A stretch of 64,000 bases of DNA from Oasisia sp. SBJ-2009 (Eukaryota > Annelida > Polychaeta > Sabellida > Siboglinidae), in NCBI GenBank assembly GCA_964017155.1, contig OZ024854.1, positions 11,046,798 to 11,110,797 of the forward strand, written 5' to 3'. The notes below the pieces were generated by a model. That model had not been told where the DNA came from and made no database searches. It saw nothing but the letters and a program-made list of their open reading frames with translations. The position numbers and the translations under genes were made by a program. Positions 1 to 14,600 of this stretch are shown one piece after another (position 1 is the stretch's first letter; every line of letters starts with the position of its first letter).

Positions 1-515
1 TCGTCATAATTTAGAGGATTGTTGGACAGTAACACCGGATCTGAATATTGTCTCAGTCTACACATATACAAACACGGCGCCACACAGACAACGCACCTAA
101 ACACAACACGACGCGCACACGACGAAGGCCTAACGAGGGTAAATAAACAGGTATCGTGAGTGATGAGAGCCAAGGTTGTGAAGGGTGTGGGCAGTAATTC
201 AGGTCCGCCTAGACCAGGTGTGATGGGCGATTGTCTGGACTAGATGTCCGTGAATAGGCAACGGATACTAACATGTTGAAAGAATACCAGTCAACAAAGT
301 GAGTGGTTGTCATATACATTTTAATATATTATAACTGTATCAAGCGTTTCATTATGAAACGTTATACAACATACATAAATCTACAGCACACAACAAGTAT
401 CACTACATGTATTTGCTCTATCTTTTTCTAAAACAAACCTAATTTGACATTCGCAAATACGTATGCACTTGCAAGTGTACTACTAAATCACAGATTCTGA
501 ATGCGCGTGCATACA

Positions 516-555
<40 letters not shown>

Positions 556-2559
556 CACACACACATACCCACTACATAACCCATTTTTACCAACTTCGCG
601 CAAGGGTGATATCTTCGAAATATGCACAACGTTCCCAGTGGTCCATTTTACACCGCAGTTGTCTATAAATATACAAACGTACACAAGTGGATGACACTAT
701 TTTTTTGAACTTGAATTAATTTGACAGGGCTGACCTCTGGCGTATATGTAATCAGTCCTTGATTGATCGTGTCGGGAACAAAAGGATTGCGTTCGTATAA
801 AAACGCGTCTGTGGGACCCGACAATAAAACTATTCGGCCTTGTGCAATTGCGTTCAATGGGAAACTCAGGTGTTTGATAAATCACTGTATTATTTATCAC
901 TCACACGCTTCTGGTGGCTGTTCGTTGTAAGTGACATCCACACCAAAATTACCACCGCATACAACACAACGTACACGTGACCACTCGTGTAAGGTACAAC
1001 CATAAACGTGAATGTACACAATTTTCTTCTTCTTTTCTGGCTGTGTTGGTATAGCCCGTTGACCATAAAAGTATATAAAATGTTGATTAAATGGTAACTA
1101 CATTTGTGTACCACTACTACTATTTAGCTTAATATTACGATATGTAAAATCCAGGTAACCAATTAAGATTGCAAGCGAGTCGTGGATTTTAATGTTACCC
1201 ATTCACTTTAACTTACACACACGCACGCACGCACTAACACACATGATGACACACAGAGACAAAAGCCGTCTCAAACACACGTTAGCAGCTGGGTAAGACC
1301 TCCATTCTATGAAGCGACAATGCACCATTCTCCGAGTCCGTGAGATGGCAAAGAAAAAATCACAACCGTCTGGCTAGACCGAACCCGTCGTATGTCTAGA
1401 TTCTGTTTGCCTTTCCGTTTGCCCGCGTGTATTTCCGTTGGTTTATTGTTGTAAAACTACCCACAAACATCGTCCGACACAGCTACTTATGAGAGCGTAA
1501 AACAGCGCCGGTTGTGCGTAACGCAAGACACCCATCATTAGCAGTTTACGGCGCCCGGCGCGCATAATGCCTCGATTGAGTACACAGTAATAAATAGCCT
1601 GCAGCCAGCAATCATTGCATCCATCCAAGTGCGGAGTAATGTCCGTGAATAACCACTTTCAACTTATGTCAAACAAATAATTGGACACTTGAATCTACGG
1701 ACACAAACAAGTCGTAACCATAACATTCTTGTTGTACCGTTTCATGGCCACGTCACGGGTGTTCGGTCGGAAAGACAACACGTGTCCCACAGGTACAGGA
1801 TTACGGGTTCGCACGGAACTGCTTCGTTATGGAATTTTTATTGCACTACATTATGTTGTACGAAGCAATTCGTGTGAAAGAGTCTGCGAAGCGCGCACAG
1901 AATCTGTTGTCACTCACACACACGGACCTCCCGTGATTGTCGCTCCAACTGCCGCTAAATAATTTAATTAGTAATAATTTCTTCACACATATTTAACCGA
2001 GGTAAACACGCAGAAAACCTGTTGGTGGGCCACTAGATTCGGGTAAATGTCGCCACTTACATGAACAGAACACTGATTAGGAAGTGCATCACTCTTATGC
2101 TAACAGCATGTAAGCTACCAGCGTGTAAGTACCAGATTATGTGATTTTCATACTGAAGACAATTCAGGATAGTCTCTACTGTAGTTCTCCTTCGTCGTTT
2201 AACTGACCCGTTCTCTGGTGTCTTTTGACGACCACCAGCACAGTCACAGAGAGCCTCTGACAGGTATCCTAACCGTTCTTCAACTGCTAAGATTTCATAA
2301 CCCAATAACGGAATAACAGCAGTGTGTTACGCATGTCTTTTTATTACATTTGTCGCCTGCAACTACGATATACCGACTACCCGCACCACGGCACTTAGTA
2401 AGTAATTGGTTGTTAAATATAATTAAAATAGCAGTTACAACGCAGCAGTTTATATCACAAATGTCACCGTCCACGGTGACCTATTCGTGGGCAAGATACA
2501 CCTGTCAATAGTTCGTGAATATGACGTCATAGTCACGTGTCTGGGGTGGGGAACTGTTG
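1..2559. other. No supported gene; intergenic
   Basis: No open frame here has recognisable homology or a run of phase-compatible splice sites. An (ACGC)n microsatellite lies at about 514-566. A frame near 663-900 on the minus strand looks mildly protein-like, but no family could be assigned. The rest appears to be unique AT-rich sequence. Confidence 0.6.
514..566. repeat. (ACGC)n microsatellite
   Basis: An almost uninterrupted GCAC/ACGC tetranucleotide tract that passes into an AC dinucleotide run. The same motif recurs at about 63053-63130. Confidence 0.95.
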
Positions 2560-3545
2560 CTCCGTCTGCGAGTGAGACATGGAGTTGTTGGAAGGGTTCC
2601 GTCCAATCCATGACTGGCCGTCTTCAGGACGCCCACTGTCTGCAAGAGCACACAACATCTGACAGACGAACGGACGCACCCTCATTTGGTGTTTGCCATA
2701 TCATACATACATACAACATACAATAAAGCTCTATATTAAATATATAGTTCAGAACAATAATAAATAATAATAATAAATAAGGTGTATGGATAGAATGCTT
2801 GAAGTATGTCTTTTGGTTGATAAACTACAGCTACATTTCACTTCTTTCCAGTGTCTTTACCAAAAGAAATAAACAAACACAGACAGTGGGTACGTGAGTA
2901 AGTTATAGTGGAATAAACGAGAGTCTGTATCATATACTGATGGTGTGAATGAACACACCTCGACAATACTCTAGTCACAGTTTATGTGATTAATACAGTG
3001 ACATAAGCAGTAAATGAAAAAGACAACGTTGCTTACTATTCATCGAGTTGTTGGCAGCTTTCTGTCGTGCCATTAAGTGGCCGTCACTCCGGCTCTCACT
3101 GATACCTCCTGGTCTGCCACTGTCTGCAAGCAACACACAGCAGGTAACTGCACAAATGACGGACCCTGGCTTGGTGTTTGCCCCATCATAAAAGTCTACT
3201 ACAGCTATATATTGAAATCCAAATTAGAGATCAACACAGCTGTTCTGTAAAATGCTTTTCGGCATAGCTAGTACATGGTGTATGCGTTACGTTAAGAAGC
3301 CTGGAAGTACGTCTCTTGGATGATAAGTGACAGCTATATTTCATTTCTTTCCAGTGTCGTTACCAAAAGATGTAAACACACACAGCCAGTGAGTACGTGA
3401 GTAACCTGGAATAAAGGAGATGGTGGTCTGTATCGTTTACTGATGGTGTGAATGAACACGGCTCAACAATACTCTAGTCATGTTTTTGTGACTAATACAG
3501 TGACATAAGTAGTAATTGAAGAAGACGACCTTGCTTACTATTCAT
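2560..3545. repeat. Diverged direct tandem duplication, unit about 490 bp
   Basis: Two successive copies share long collinear stretches. Examples are GAGTTGTTGG near 2582 and 3048, CCACTGTCTGCAAG near 2632 and 3117, TTCTTTCCAGTGTC near 2842 and 3343, and the stretch ending CTTACTATTCAT near 3042 and 3545. Divergence of roughly 15-25 percent by eye suggests an old local duplication. No coding frame is conserved between copies. Confidence 0.8.
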
Positions 3546-3924
3546 TAATGTCGTCTATTTAGGTGACATTTAGGTGCAGTAACACCCACAATGGGGACAT
3601 TTCTGTTGTGCCTCAGTCTCAGTTCTATGATCAATGTTACTCAAATAACACATTTAAGTCAAGGGAGATTTTACTGAATGAATCCTCAAGTCTTAGGGAA
3701 AACATTTCAAGATCAGAGGGAAACATTAGGAATAAAACAAAGAAGATCATGAGTGTTGTTTTTAGTTATGCTGCATTTGGCATTAAACATTAAACATCAT
3801 TGATACACAAATGTTGCTTAAATAAACATCACATGGAATGGCATGCGTTAAAAAAATAAAAAGCCCAAAGGAAAATCCTACAAGAATTTGAGTTACTGCA
3901 TACAAAAACCTGTAACATCTATTG
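3546..3924. other. Probable HDAC11 3' UTR and downstream sequence
   Basis: This follows the HDAC11 stop codon on the minus strand. I see no clear AATAAA signal on that strand and no other gene. Confidence 0.4.
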
Positions 3925-5593
3925 CTATGTGACAAACTGACCAGTCAGACTTTCTGCAGCATCACAGCTGATGAGACCTTGCGAGTGTAGATTGAGGATA
4001 GAGTCAGCGATGACTCTAGCATTGTTGCTCTGGTAGCCCCCACTCGTCAACATCATGATGGGGATGTTACGTGTCCTGGCCTTCTGGAAGACAATCTGGT
4101 CTCTCTCTATGACTCCCTGCGATAGAAAGTGAACCGTGACCAAATGGGATGTCTTATGTCATTGTCTTCTGGAAGACGATTTCGCCTATTTATGAATACA
4201 TGCAGTAGAGAGCACATTTCAGTTTGTGGTCTGTCTGTGTCCAAAATGGTAGAAACTAAAATACGCAAGAATATCAAGGCTTTCACAGACTGGTGGCTCA
4301 CGCACAAAGAATATCCCAAAGAACAAATGTGAAGTAATAACGAATGATATGGGTGGGGTAGTTGTAATTGACTAGATTGCCTTGACCTAACAATCCTTAT
4401 GGGTTATGGGACACATTGCGATGAAGATTGTTACTTTTTGTTAGACCAATACAAGGATGTCCATGGCTGGCTTAAATAACCACTGCAAAGCACGTTTAAT
4501 TTCCGTAACCAACCCAGTCTGCTTTTATTTTACAGTATAAATTCTAGAACAAAGAGATAATACAGTTACGTACAAAATATTTGGAAGTGCAAGCGTTCTA
4601 AGTCAATGTTTAGATGAGTCTGTGATGTGTTAGCAGCTGTGCATGGCTGCTGAAGAAGACATTTAGTCGACATGAAGACACTATTGTCATTCAAATATCC
4701 TTTTGCACCGGTACAAATTGCATACATAATGGACCTCATTAATCATGACACTTTAGTTCCTAGTGTCGTCCAGACTGACAAGTTTACTGGGTAAATAAAT
4801 CAAGCCCTGAATAGGGTACAAACATCCAATGACAAAATAGACAAATGGAAATATATAATGCACAATTTTGATATGTGTGTATGTATCTTCATTGTGCATG
4901 TCTGAGTGTCACTAAACCATTTGGCCATTTGTCAAATATTGACCCATTATATACATACCAAGAAATCGTGTCCGGACGCTGGGTGTTCTGGATTATAACC
5001 AGCATCCATATATTTATAAACGACATGTTGCTCTATTCGGGCTAGAATAAATTCATAATTGAGAGTAAACATCACAGGTGTGGCCAGCCACAAACCGACG
5101 TTACCACTTAGTTCACGAAGGTGGGATTGCAGCCTATGATTAGTGGGTGAGAGGACTCCACCCCCGGTGGCTTCAGACAGGCCCTGAATGTGGGACAGCA
5201 TCACTGAGAGAGAGAAGGGGGGACACTAACCTGGGGTGACACTGACAGATTACCGAGCCTATCTCCGCGGAGGACATCCGTGCCAGCATTGTAGACAATC
5301 AGGTCAGGAGGGAACTCTTTGAGGGCTGACTCCACATGTCTACAATGTAACAGTTAGATGTCAGGGTGGATAGGGGCGGTGACGGCAAGTGGTCATAGAC
5401 AGGGGACATCTTGTATCTATGAATATAGATACAAGATGATGATGAGAAGATGTGTGTGTGTGTGTGTGTGAGTGTGTGTGTGTGTGTGTGTGAGTGTGTG
5501 AGTGTGTGTGAGTGTGTGAGTGTGTGAGTGTGTGTGAGTGAGTGTGTGTGTGTGTGTGTGAGTGTGTGTGTGTGTGTGTGTGAGTGTGTGTGA

Positions 5594-5655
<62 letters not shown>

Positions 5656-8600
5656 TGTAGTGTAGTGTAGTGCACTGCACTGCACTGCAGTGCATGCTAT
5701 GTGTATGCATGCATGTATGTGTGTGTTCTGTGTTCATGTATGTGTAATTGTGCATGCAACGCATCTAGGATGAACAAATCTGAATCTGCATTGTAAGATT
5801 TCCCAAACATTAATGATTTGATGATCACAAAAAAGTTCAAGCAACCATGATTTTAGTGTTACAATGCACTGACAATTAAGCATTCAGTTATAGACAGATG
5901 GGATACACACCTTCGGACAAGGGCCAGGTACTCACTGTCTGCAATGTCTGACTCCAGCTCCACCTTCCTCCTTATAGACCCTAAAACGAGCGAGCAATTT
6001 GAAGACTCACCAGTGGCATTAGTTTGTACGATGCTATGGCAAGGAAGACAACACCTATGTCAAGTGATTTTTGTCTCGTGATGAATAGAACAGTGAATAT
6101 TTGTAACAGTTCTTTGTAATGATCTGTGTGAACCCATCAAGAGGATCTGTTAAAGGCAGTAAGGATCCATATAGGATCCTCACGAGGACCTCTTTAACTA
6201 AAGATCTATGCAGTGGTGACTGCCTCCTATCCTACTAGAAAGTTCACGTTTGTTGGTGGCATGAAATCAACATCTGGAACGAGTGTTAAATGGAGAAGAA
6301 AGCCCATCATTTGGTGAAATAACCTTGAGAAGGCTGGTTTTCAAGGACTGGCACAGTTGTCTGTGTAGAGCAGATCACGTTTCATGCTCAAACCCTGCAG
6401 ATGTCTGTTTCTTTGGTTCCTGGTCTCATTCACTTTCAACCATCCTCCATCACACTGCTACTGAACTCCTTCTGGTCTGAAGATGTAACCATTACGTTGA
6501 CAGTCACCAGTGAGTCAGTGACCTCACCCTACATCTTGTGACACAGTTGTGTCTCCACATTCTAAAAAAGTCATCACTGCCTCAGCACCTCTGGTTCCGG
6601 GCCCTGACAGGCTATCATTAGACCCACTCTACTGTATGCCGACCTACAAAGTGTCACGCTTCCTGAATAAGAAAACTCTCTCACAAATATTTGGACATTT
6701 CCTATTTTATATAATTTCTGTCAACATCTGTATATCATGTCATGCAAGAGGATTTGCATAGGTAAACTCCTACAGTGAAGGGTACCATTTTTAATATGTT
6801 GTTTGCTGAACAACCACCGTAACCTTATTCACCACCACAATGACCATGACCATGACCACCACCACCATCAGCACCCCGCCACAATACCACCATCATCATG
6901 GCTAGTTATTACAGGGGCGCACATTCCTGAAATACCAAGGCGGTAAAGAGCTATTTTTTCACAGCAATCCCAGTAAGAAGGCAACGACAACCACCGGATG
7001 ACAGCCACTCCTCAGCAACAAGGGCCACTTTTCCCGTCAAACAGATGTCATCATCAGAGTTTGTTGTATATATAAAGATCCACCCCAGATTCAATGGTTT
7101 GTTCATTTTATCTTATACTCATTTTATGATAAATTGACTCATGGAGTATTGACTAAAACGTGCTAGCTTCATTGTGCATGTTTAGTTTTGTATTTTAAAG
7201 TCGTCTAACAAAACTACCAGTATAACATGTTTGTATGGTCAAAATTCAGTGACACAAATATGCAAAAGCTAACCAACTCTATATACTTTGGTATACTGCT
7301 ATTCATACATACATAGGTACATTCACAAGTATACCAATCAAACAATTAAAGTAAAATATTTAAAATATTTTGAAAATGCTATTATGCCTTAATTAAATAA
7401 AACAATTGTGCATATCAATTAAACTGTAAACACACTAAACACAGTACAAGTGATGAGAAACAATACATAACAAACTTCAGTGGTGCATAAAATGGCTGCA
7501 CTGATAACACTAGAATGAGTTAACAAAATAATCCACCCCTAAATTTGATACGTGACACATATGTAGACCCTGAAAAATAACCATTAAGTCCAAATGTAAC
7601 ATATTGCTGTGTCATACTGATATGACAAAATCAGCACGATCATGATGTCCCAGCAAAAACTGACTTTGTTTTCATATTTCTTTTGTTATTCGCTTCAGCA
7701 CCAAACCACTAATCATGTTCATCTTGTGGAAATGATGAGTGTGTATGCGTGGAGGGAGGGGGGGGGGGAGAAATATGAATGACACAGAAGTTTTTGAGAC
7801 AGCATCTGCACCAGTTGACAGGTCACAGGGTACGGCAGCAGGCATAATTAGACCTCATGGCAACAGTTTATGTTGAAATTAGTTAAAGTTTAATAGGGTG
7901 CAACAATCAGATGAATCCACACCGCCCAATGTCACGCTCCACTGCCTCCGCACTGTATATGTAATGATATAATGAATCAGCCGACATGGTAATTTACTTA
8001 AGAATGTCTCGCGCTTTGATGTATCACTTAGGGAGCCCAGCAGACCAGATGTCTCCACGGTTGGCCGCACAGGCGGATGTCCCCGCCTTAATGGATGACC
8101 AAAAAGTGAGAGTCGTCTAGATTCATGGATGACCACAAAGAAATAGTTCCAGTTTCACGGTCGGTCACACAGAGGGAGTTTCCAACGTACGAGGGGGCCC
8201 GAAAAGACAAATTACCCCCTTCACGGATGACCGCACAGTGGGAGTGTCCCACTTTTACAGGTGGCCAAAAAAGAGTTTCCCACTTTCACATGAGGAGCAA
8301 CCTGTTTTCATGGTTGGCCGCACAGAAGGAGTGTCCACTTTTGCTCCAGTATCCATTCCAGCAAAGTGTAAACACCAAGATGTTTATTACCAATGATGAC
8401 ACATTCCATTTCTTTTTAATACTTGTGGGCTAAATTAAATGTGTTATATCTTTTAAATTTGTGATAAATTAAATGCTTCGCCCTGTTCTCTAAATAAGCC
8501 TCTGGCAAATCAGATTGTCTTATCTGGGGACTGCATTCCGTTTGCCACACAAGTTGACTGCAAGAAATAGCTGTATGGTATTCAGATAACAGGTACAATT

Positions 8601-11600
8601 GGGAACTTTATCACTTCTCATATATCACCCAGATCAGTCATGTGTCCATATCTGAATCGACTAACTATGCAGGAACCACAGCGGAGAATCTGATAACATG
8701 TGAACAAAGCCACCGGTCGGTAGCAAGGCGTTGGTGTTGCAGTAGATGATACAATCTGTTCTGATAGTGGGGAAAGTGAAGAGCACCCACTACGTGATCC
8801 AGTGTGTCACTGGTACAATGTCTCCACGCATACTTGGACATTCCATCTGGATCTACACAACATCCCAGGCAGGATGTTATCTACAACAGGCTCTAGTCCC
8901 TGCTCCACCGTTGGGTGTAGCGCCGCGGTGCAGGCTTCAGACCCTCAATTGAGAGAACCTAGCTTCAAATCCTGTGATGCAGTATATATATATACATATA
9001 TATATAAATATTATATATATATATATATATATATAATGCACATTTGTTCAAACCGCATTGCTCCAGTTCACTCAGCTGTATGAATGAGTATCTGACTAAA
9101 TTCATTCATGAACATTTGTGTATGAATAATCTTCATGCATTAATGGTGGCAAGGTTGACTGCTTCCTAGGGAAGTCAAAGTGGTGACAGACTGACCAGTG
9201 TAAGGCCATGTAAACAGGCCTAATGATACTGCATGATGTAAGAAGTTATCTTACAACATGGTAGCCTGTCTCCCCGTGGTTACAATCATATGTATGAATA
9301 TTATGTTCTATCCAAATCTGCATTATCTATCACTACTAACAAATCCTGTGTTGAAATGTCCCATAATGCAGTTATTCAGTTAACAAATAGAAACTGCTGA
9401 ACATTGCTCCAGTCATCACACCTGAATGACCTGATGTATTGTCAGATAATTATCATGCATATGAATATCACGTGCATTTATATACTGTGTGTTACTGTCA
9501 CAAGTATGCATCGCACTTAATATAAATACCTATGATACACAAGAATGTGAAGTATCAGACTCTATTGTTGTTGTTGACGGAACGCTGTGGCTTACTTTAA
9601 GTTCTCTGTCTGGGTTTTCTCTCACAATTTCAAACTACTGTAGGTTGGTCTTGGGAGTGCCTTTAATTATGTGCAATACTGCTGAGGTTTTCTCTATGAT
9701 TGTAGCGGATATTTCTGTGTAGATCCCAGGTTTCTTATGACTACAAGAGTTGGCCTTTGGAAGGTTTCTTATGACTATAAGAGTTGGCATTTGGATTCTG
9801 GCCAGTGAACTGGGGAGGGCACACATCAGTGCTGCCCTCTGGTGACTGGATCACTAGTGACTATAGGGTGTAGCATGCTGCCCTCTAGTGACTAGTGTTA
9901 TCTCAACTACAGAGTAGTGCAACTTCACTGCGTGCAAGTGTGTATCACTGTATGTATAATAAAACATATTTAATATCTAAACTCCAATTTACATGGATTT
10001 GTCTAGCATACATGGTACTTAAGCTACCCCTTGTAGCCATCTTTCGTAAAAAAAAAAAAAATTCAAACATTTGCTTGAAACTGCATTTCAACCATACTTT
10101 GAAACTTTGTCAGTGGTCCATGTTCCAAACACAATTCATTGTCACCGTTTATGATTACACATAATCATTTTGTTTGTTGTGCCTCTGCGCTTTAATTTTC
10201 CAGGATATACTTCCACAACAGATTTGTTACTCTCTCTGTAGATTTGTTACTCTCTCTGTCTGTCTGTCTGTCTCTCTCTGTCTCTCTCTGTGTCTCTCTC
10301 TTTGTCTCTCTCTGTCTGTCTCTCTCTCTGCCTCTCTGCCTCTCTGCCTCTCTGCCTCTCTGCCTCTCTGCCTCTCTGCCTCTCTGTCTCTGTGCAGATA
10401 ACACCTAAATTATGCATAAACATGCAAGACATAAGTAACAGAGAAACTACTTATAAGTTATAGGATATCATCACATTCTGGTGTTTTAATGTCCTTGCCA
10501 AACCATGTCTTTTCATTCCATCCGGGCAATGCAACCTGAAGCCCTAACATCACAGGTTCCCGAGACTTACGTTTGGCGAATCCATCATGAGGATATATCT
10601 GGCGGTTGAACATGTCCAGGATGTACACTCGACTATCCTCCATGAAGTCTCGCTCATAACCGTTTCCCTGGGGACAATATAGAGTCAAAATAACTTACAT
10701 ACCAGCTGTAGTGTTGGTATAGAGCAGAGTCAATAAGAAAACTGTGTGTAGCATACAATAATGTGTTTAGATTTTTATGCAATGAACCTCGAAATTGTAG
10801 TGCGAGTTATATGTTTGTGTCAAGAGGCTTACCCACATGTAAAATGTTAATTAGAAAAAATGTGTATAGTTTTTTGACATGTATAGCTAGATCAGGCAAT
10901 GCAATACTACAGAGTATCATGAATAGTGATGCTCTGTATACTTCACCACTGTGTCGCCATTGGCAGAAAATGCTTTATGTATATACTTATTAGTCATACT
11001 TTAGTTTTTATATGGATGTAATGTTCCGGAATAAAGTTATTGAAATGAATTGAAAATCAAGACACTTTATTAAATTTCTCAAAGGAAAGAATATACTATG
11101 TTATGATCTGGGCATAAAACAGTCACAGTGAAATGAATATGACTCATATTCCACACATTCATTCCCCTTTCCCATCTGCTGGTGCTAGTGGTGGTGACAG
11201 GAGGTCAAACAATTTACAGTGATAAACCATTGTTTACATTTATAAGTTGACTTAACTTCAAAGTAAATTAAGTCTGAGGACCACGTTTCAAAATTGAATA
11301 CGGGATTCTTAGTCAACCTGCCATATTTTATTTTATTAACCTCGGAAAATGACAATAAAGAAGATGTACCTGTAATAGTTATTGTGCTTTACAAACACGA
11401 CTGTTCTTAAAGACAGTAACATTGCTAAATTTCTGTTGTAAGTCGCATGTTTTCAAAATGTGGTGGGCCAATGTGACTAATGAGTTGTTAATTAGTGACC
11501 AATTAGTAGTTGTGACTTATGTGCGCCGGGCCTCCTGCACATTTAACCACATCCCAAGATATGTCTGGTTGAACCCACAAGGCAGGAAGTGACTTTTCCC

Positions 11601-14600
11601 ACCTGCGACAAGTTTGGGGCCACCATTTACTGATCAGTTCTGAAAGTCTAAATAAACACACAACTCACAAGGAATGTCTAGCAAATGCATGCCAAGAAAT
11701 ACTTGACACAAAATGTACCAAGTAAAACCACTAAAACCCCAACAATATACAAATCTATTAAATTCAGTAAGACACAAACACTTTTATAACTAAGGCAGTT
11801 CTAAGATGGCTGACTGGGGGTATACCTGGTGGGCATCAAGGTCAATGATCATGACCTTCTTCACTGCCGGCATGTGGTCAAAGAGAAGGGTGATGGCGAT
11901 GGTGATGTCAGCGTAGGCACAGAAGCCCCCGCCCCGACTGGCTGAGCAGTGGTGGAACCCACCTCCTAGGTTGATGGCCCAGCCCCGCTCCAAGGCCAAC
12001 TTGGCCGCCTGAAATAACAGGTGAATCACAACCACAGTCATTCACTCGAAAAGTGTCAGAGATTCTCCAACAGAGGTAGGATTCATTCTCCATGTTACAA
12101 CATTAACTGTGATGCTGTAACTTCTTAATATATTCAAAATGGATAAATGGCAACAACAAAAATCCACCAGTTGGCAGGAAGAAAAAGTATTTCAAATGAT
12201 TAGTTGAATGGGCACACCCAGAAAAACACACCAATATTAGTCATGATTTCGTTGCAGCTGGGCATTTGACAAATGTCACAGTCTCAAATAAAAACTAACC
12301 GTTATCGTCTTTCAGTCATAATATCAATAAAATATCTATCCGTTACTGAAATATCTGTAATCAGCTAGAGTCACAAAATAATGGTCTTCTTATGACAGTA
12401 AAACAGAAACAACTTTAACAAATACAAATTAGTAGCATGCCCACAACCACACACAAGTGAATCCAACTAACAAGGAGCACCGCTGTTACTGAGTACACCA
12501 CATGGTGTGTCATGTGGTGAGTCATGTGATGTGTCACATGATGGATACACACCAGAACTGTGCCTCCTGTGTGGTAGCGAAATGGTCGCAGAACTCGCCA
12601 TTGCACAATGAAGTTTGGGAGCAAAGCAACAGGTGGAACTTCAGTGATTCCAGCAACTTTGATACTCCACTGAAAGATAAACCATTCACGAACTTCAACA
12701 CGGACATGTACACAACATGCATGTATAACACTGATAAATCTGATGCAGAAAACAAGATTAAAGACAATTATGTCAAAGTGGTAGTTGATATATGCCACTT
12801 CCTCTTAATTAGTAGGATATACAAAATCAGTATACATTTTTATTTTGCATTGGTTTTAAAGTAATGAATCAGAGAGTTTCATTGTTTAGTGTATACATTT
12901 ACCATACACAATTGTAAACCAAGATCAGGTTGCAAACTGACCCTGATCATTGATACAGTGTGTAAAATCAAAAACATGCACATGAAAATGGAACACAGAG
13001 TATATATATATCAATAGTTACACTCATACGATGATCAATTCCAAAACAGTGTACAGTGGTTCCAGCCCTTTAGAAACTGATAATATGAATTTGGAAAGTC
13101 TATTTGTACCCGTTTTACAACAATATGGACTATATTGTTTATGGCTCCAAGATTTGGTTATTTTGTAAGAAATTCACTTACTTTTACCGTTTCACAAATT
13201 ATGCTTCAAATTCAGTGAATTTCTTATAAAATAACCGTTTTACATTGTCATCATCAAAAATAACTGTTTTGTATTTTTTTAAATAAACATCAAAGAAATG
13301 ATATTTGTTAATACATGTATGGATTACTGCACACATGCGGGTTTATTTGCAAGTTTTTTATTGAAGATCTGACCATGGATGCCATAATTATGGCTATTTC
13401 CTTTGATGATATCCTTTGTTATTGATGATTAGTCTCTAACATTTGAAGTCCTGTGTAGGAAATTATCATATTCACAGAAAACACAAAGAAAATGGCCAAT
13501 TAGAAGAAGATGATTTGTAATCTTCTATGCCCCCAAATCTGCAATCTGATCTTGATTTACATTAATTTATTTGTATATATATGTAAAACCAATAAGATTT
13601 CTTGGTCAAATGAAATATTTTGTGAGGAATCGATGAAAATGAAATCTAGTACACTGTACTGAAAATATTCTGCTGCACCCAGAACTCCATTAGGGGCAAT
13701 TGTTTAAAAAAAAATATCATGATAAAATTTACGAAACACACAGGAATCAAATTAATAATGTAAATAAAGCACATCACTAATAACCATCTCTTGGACATGT
13801 TGAGATTCATAATTTCAGCTGTTTCAAACAGAAGCAGGGACATATTGTTTAAAAATATGTACACAAACTATGCATTTCAACAAAGCTGGGTTTATGTGAC
13901 ACAATGTGATGACATACAATGAGCCCATCACATTCACATAATCACATGTGAACAGAACGATGCTTGACCCTTGATCTTTACACTGGGATAGCTCCCATAT
14001 ATATACGTCATCACAATTTATTGTAGTGACATCGAACAAAATAAAACTAGTCAAATTTTGAACGACCGTGACATTTTCTCATGTGTATGCATTGTATTTC
14101 TTTCATCGCTGTGACAGGGACTTCCCACACAAACCCAGCTTTGGAGAAAATGTCTGGCACCAACATTTAAACATTAATGAACCAAAGGAAATGTGCCTTT
14201 GAGGTAAAGCAAGAAAAGCATGCAGTAAGACTACAGTAAAACATCCCGTCAGACCACAGAAAACACTCAAGAATAACAGCGACTTCAGCTGCTCCTTAAC
14301 CAATGCCAAACTCATCATTCCCACAAAGTTGACATCACAAGGCTTCTTGTAAAACCAACAGATAACCATGGCTGACTTAAAAGCCACGTACTTGTATATT
14401 GAAATTACATTTCCAGCATGCTTTTTTATTTATGCATGCCAACTCAATATTACACATACTTATGCCAAATGTTATTTCACAGAGTGTCCTGTAGTTAAAA
14501 TATTGAAATATTTCTTAACAACAAATTTTGACTAGTTCCCATAGCATGCACCAATTACATAACAAAGTTCGTTTTTCAAGGATTTGCATTTGCAAGGATC

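Noticed and set aside
663..900. Minus-strand frames reading NPFVPDTINQGLITYTPE or EFPIERNCTRPNSF
   Set aside because: Faintly like a CSPG/FRAS-type repeat, but two frames are open, no phased splice pair was found and no neighbouring exon supports it.
8700..8990. Possible tRNA-derived SINE with a B-box-like AGCTTCAAATCC before a (TA)n tail
   Set aside because: The A-box match is poor, no cloverleaf could be drawn and no second copy was seen in the window.
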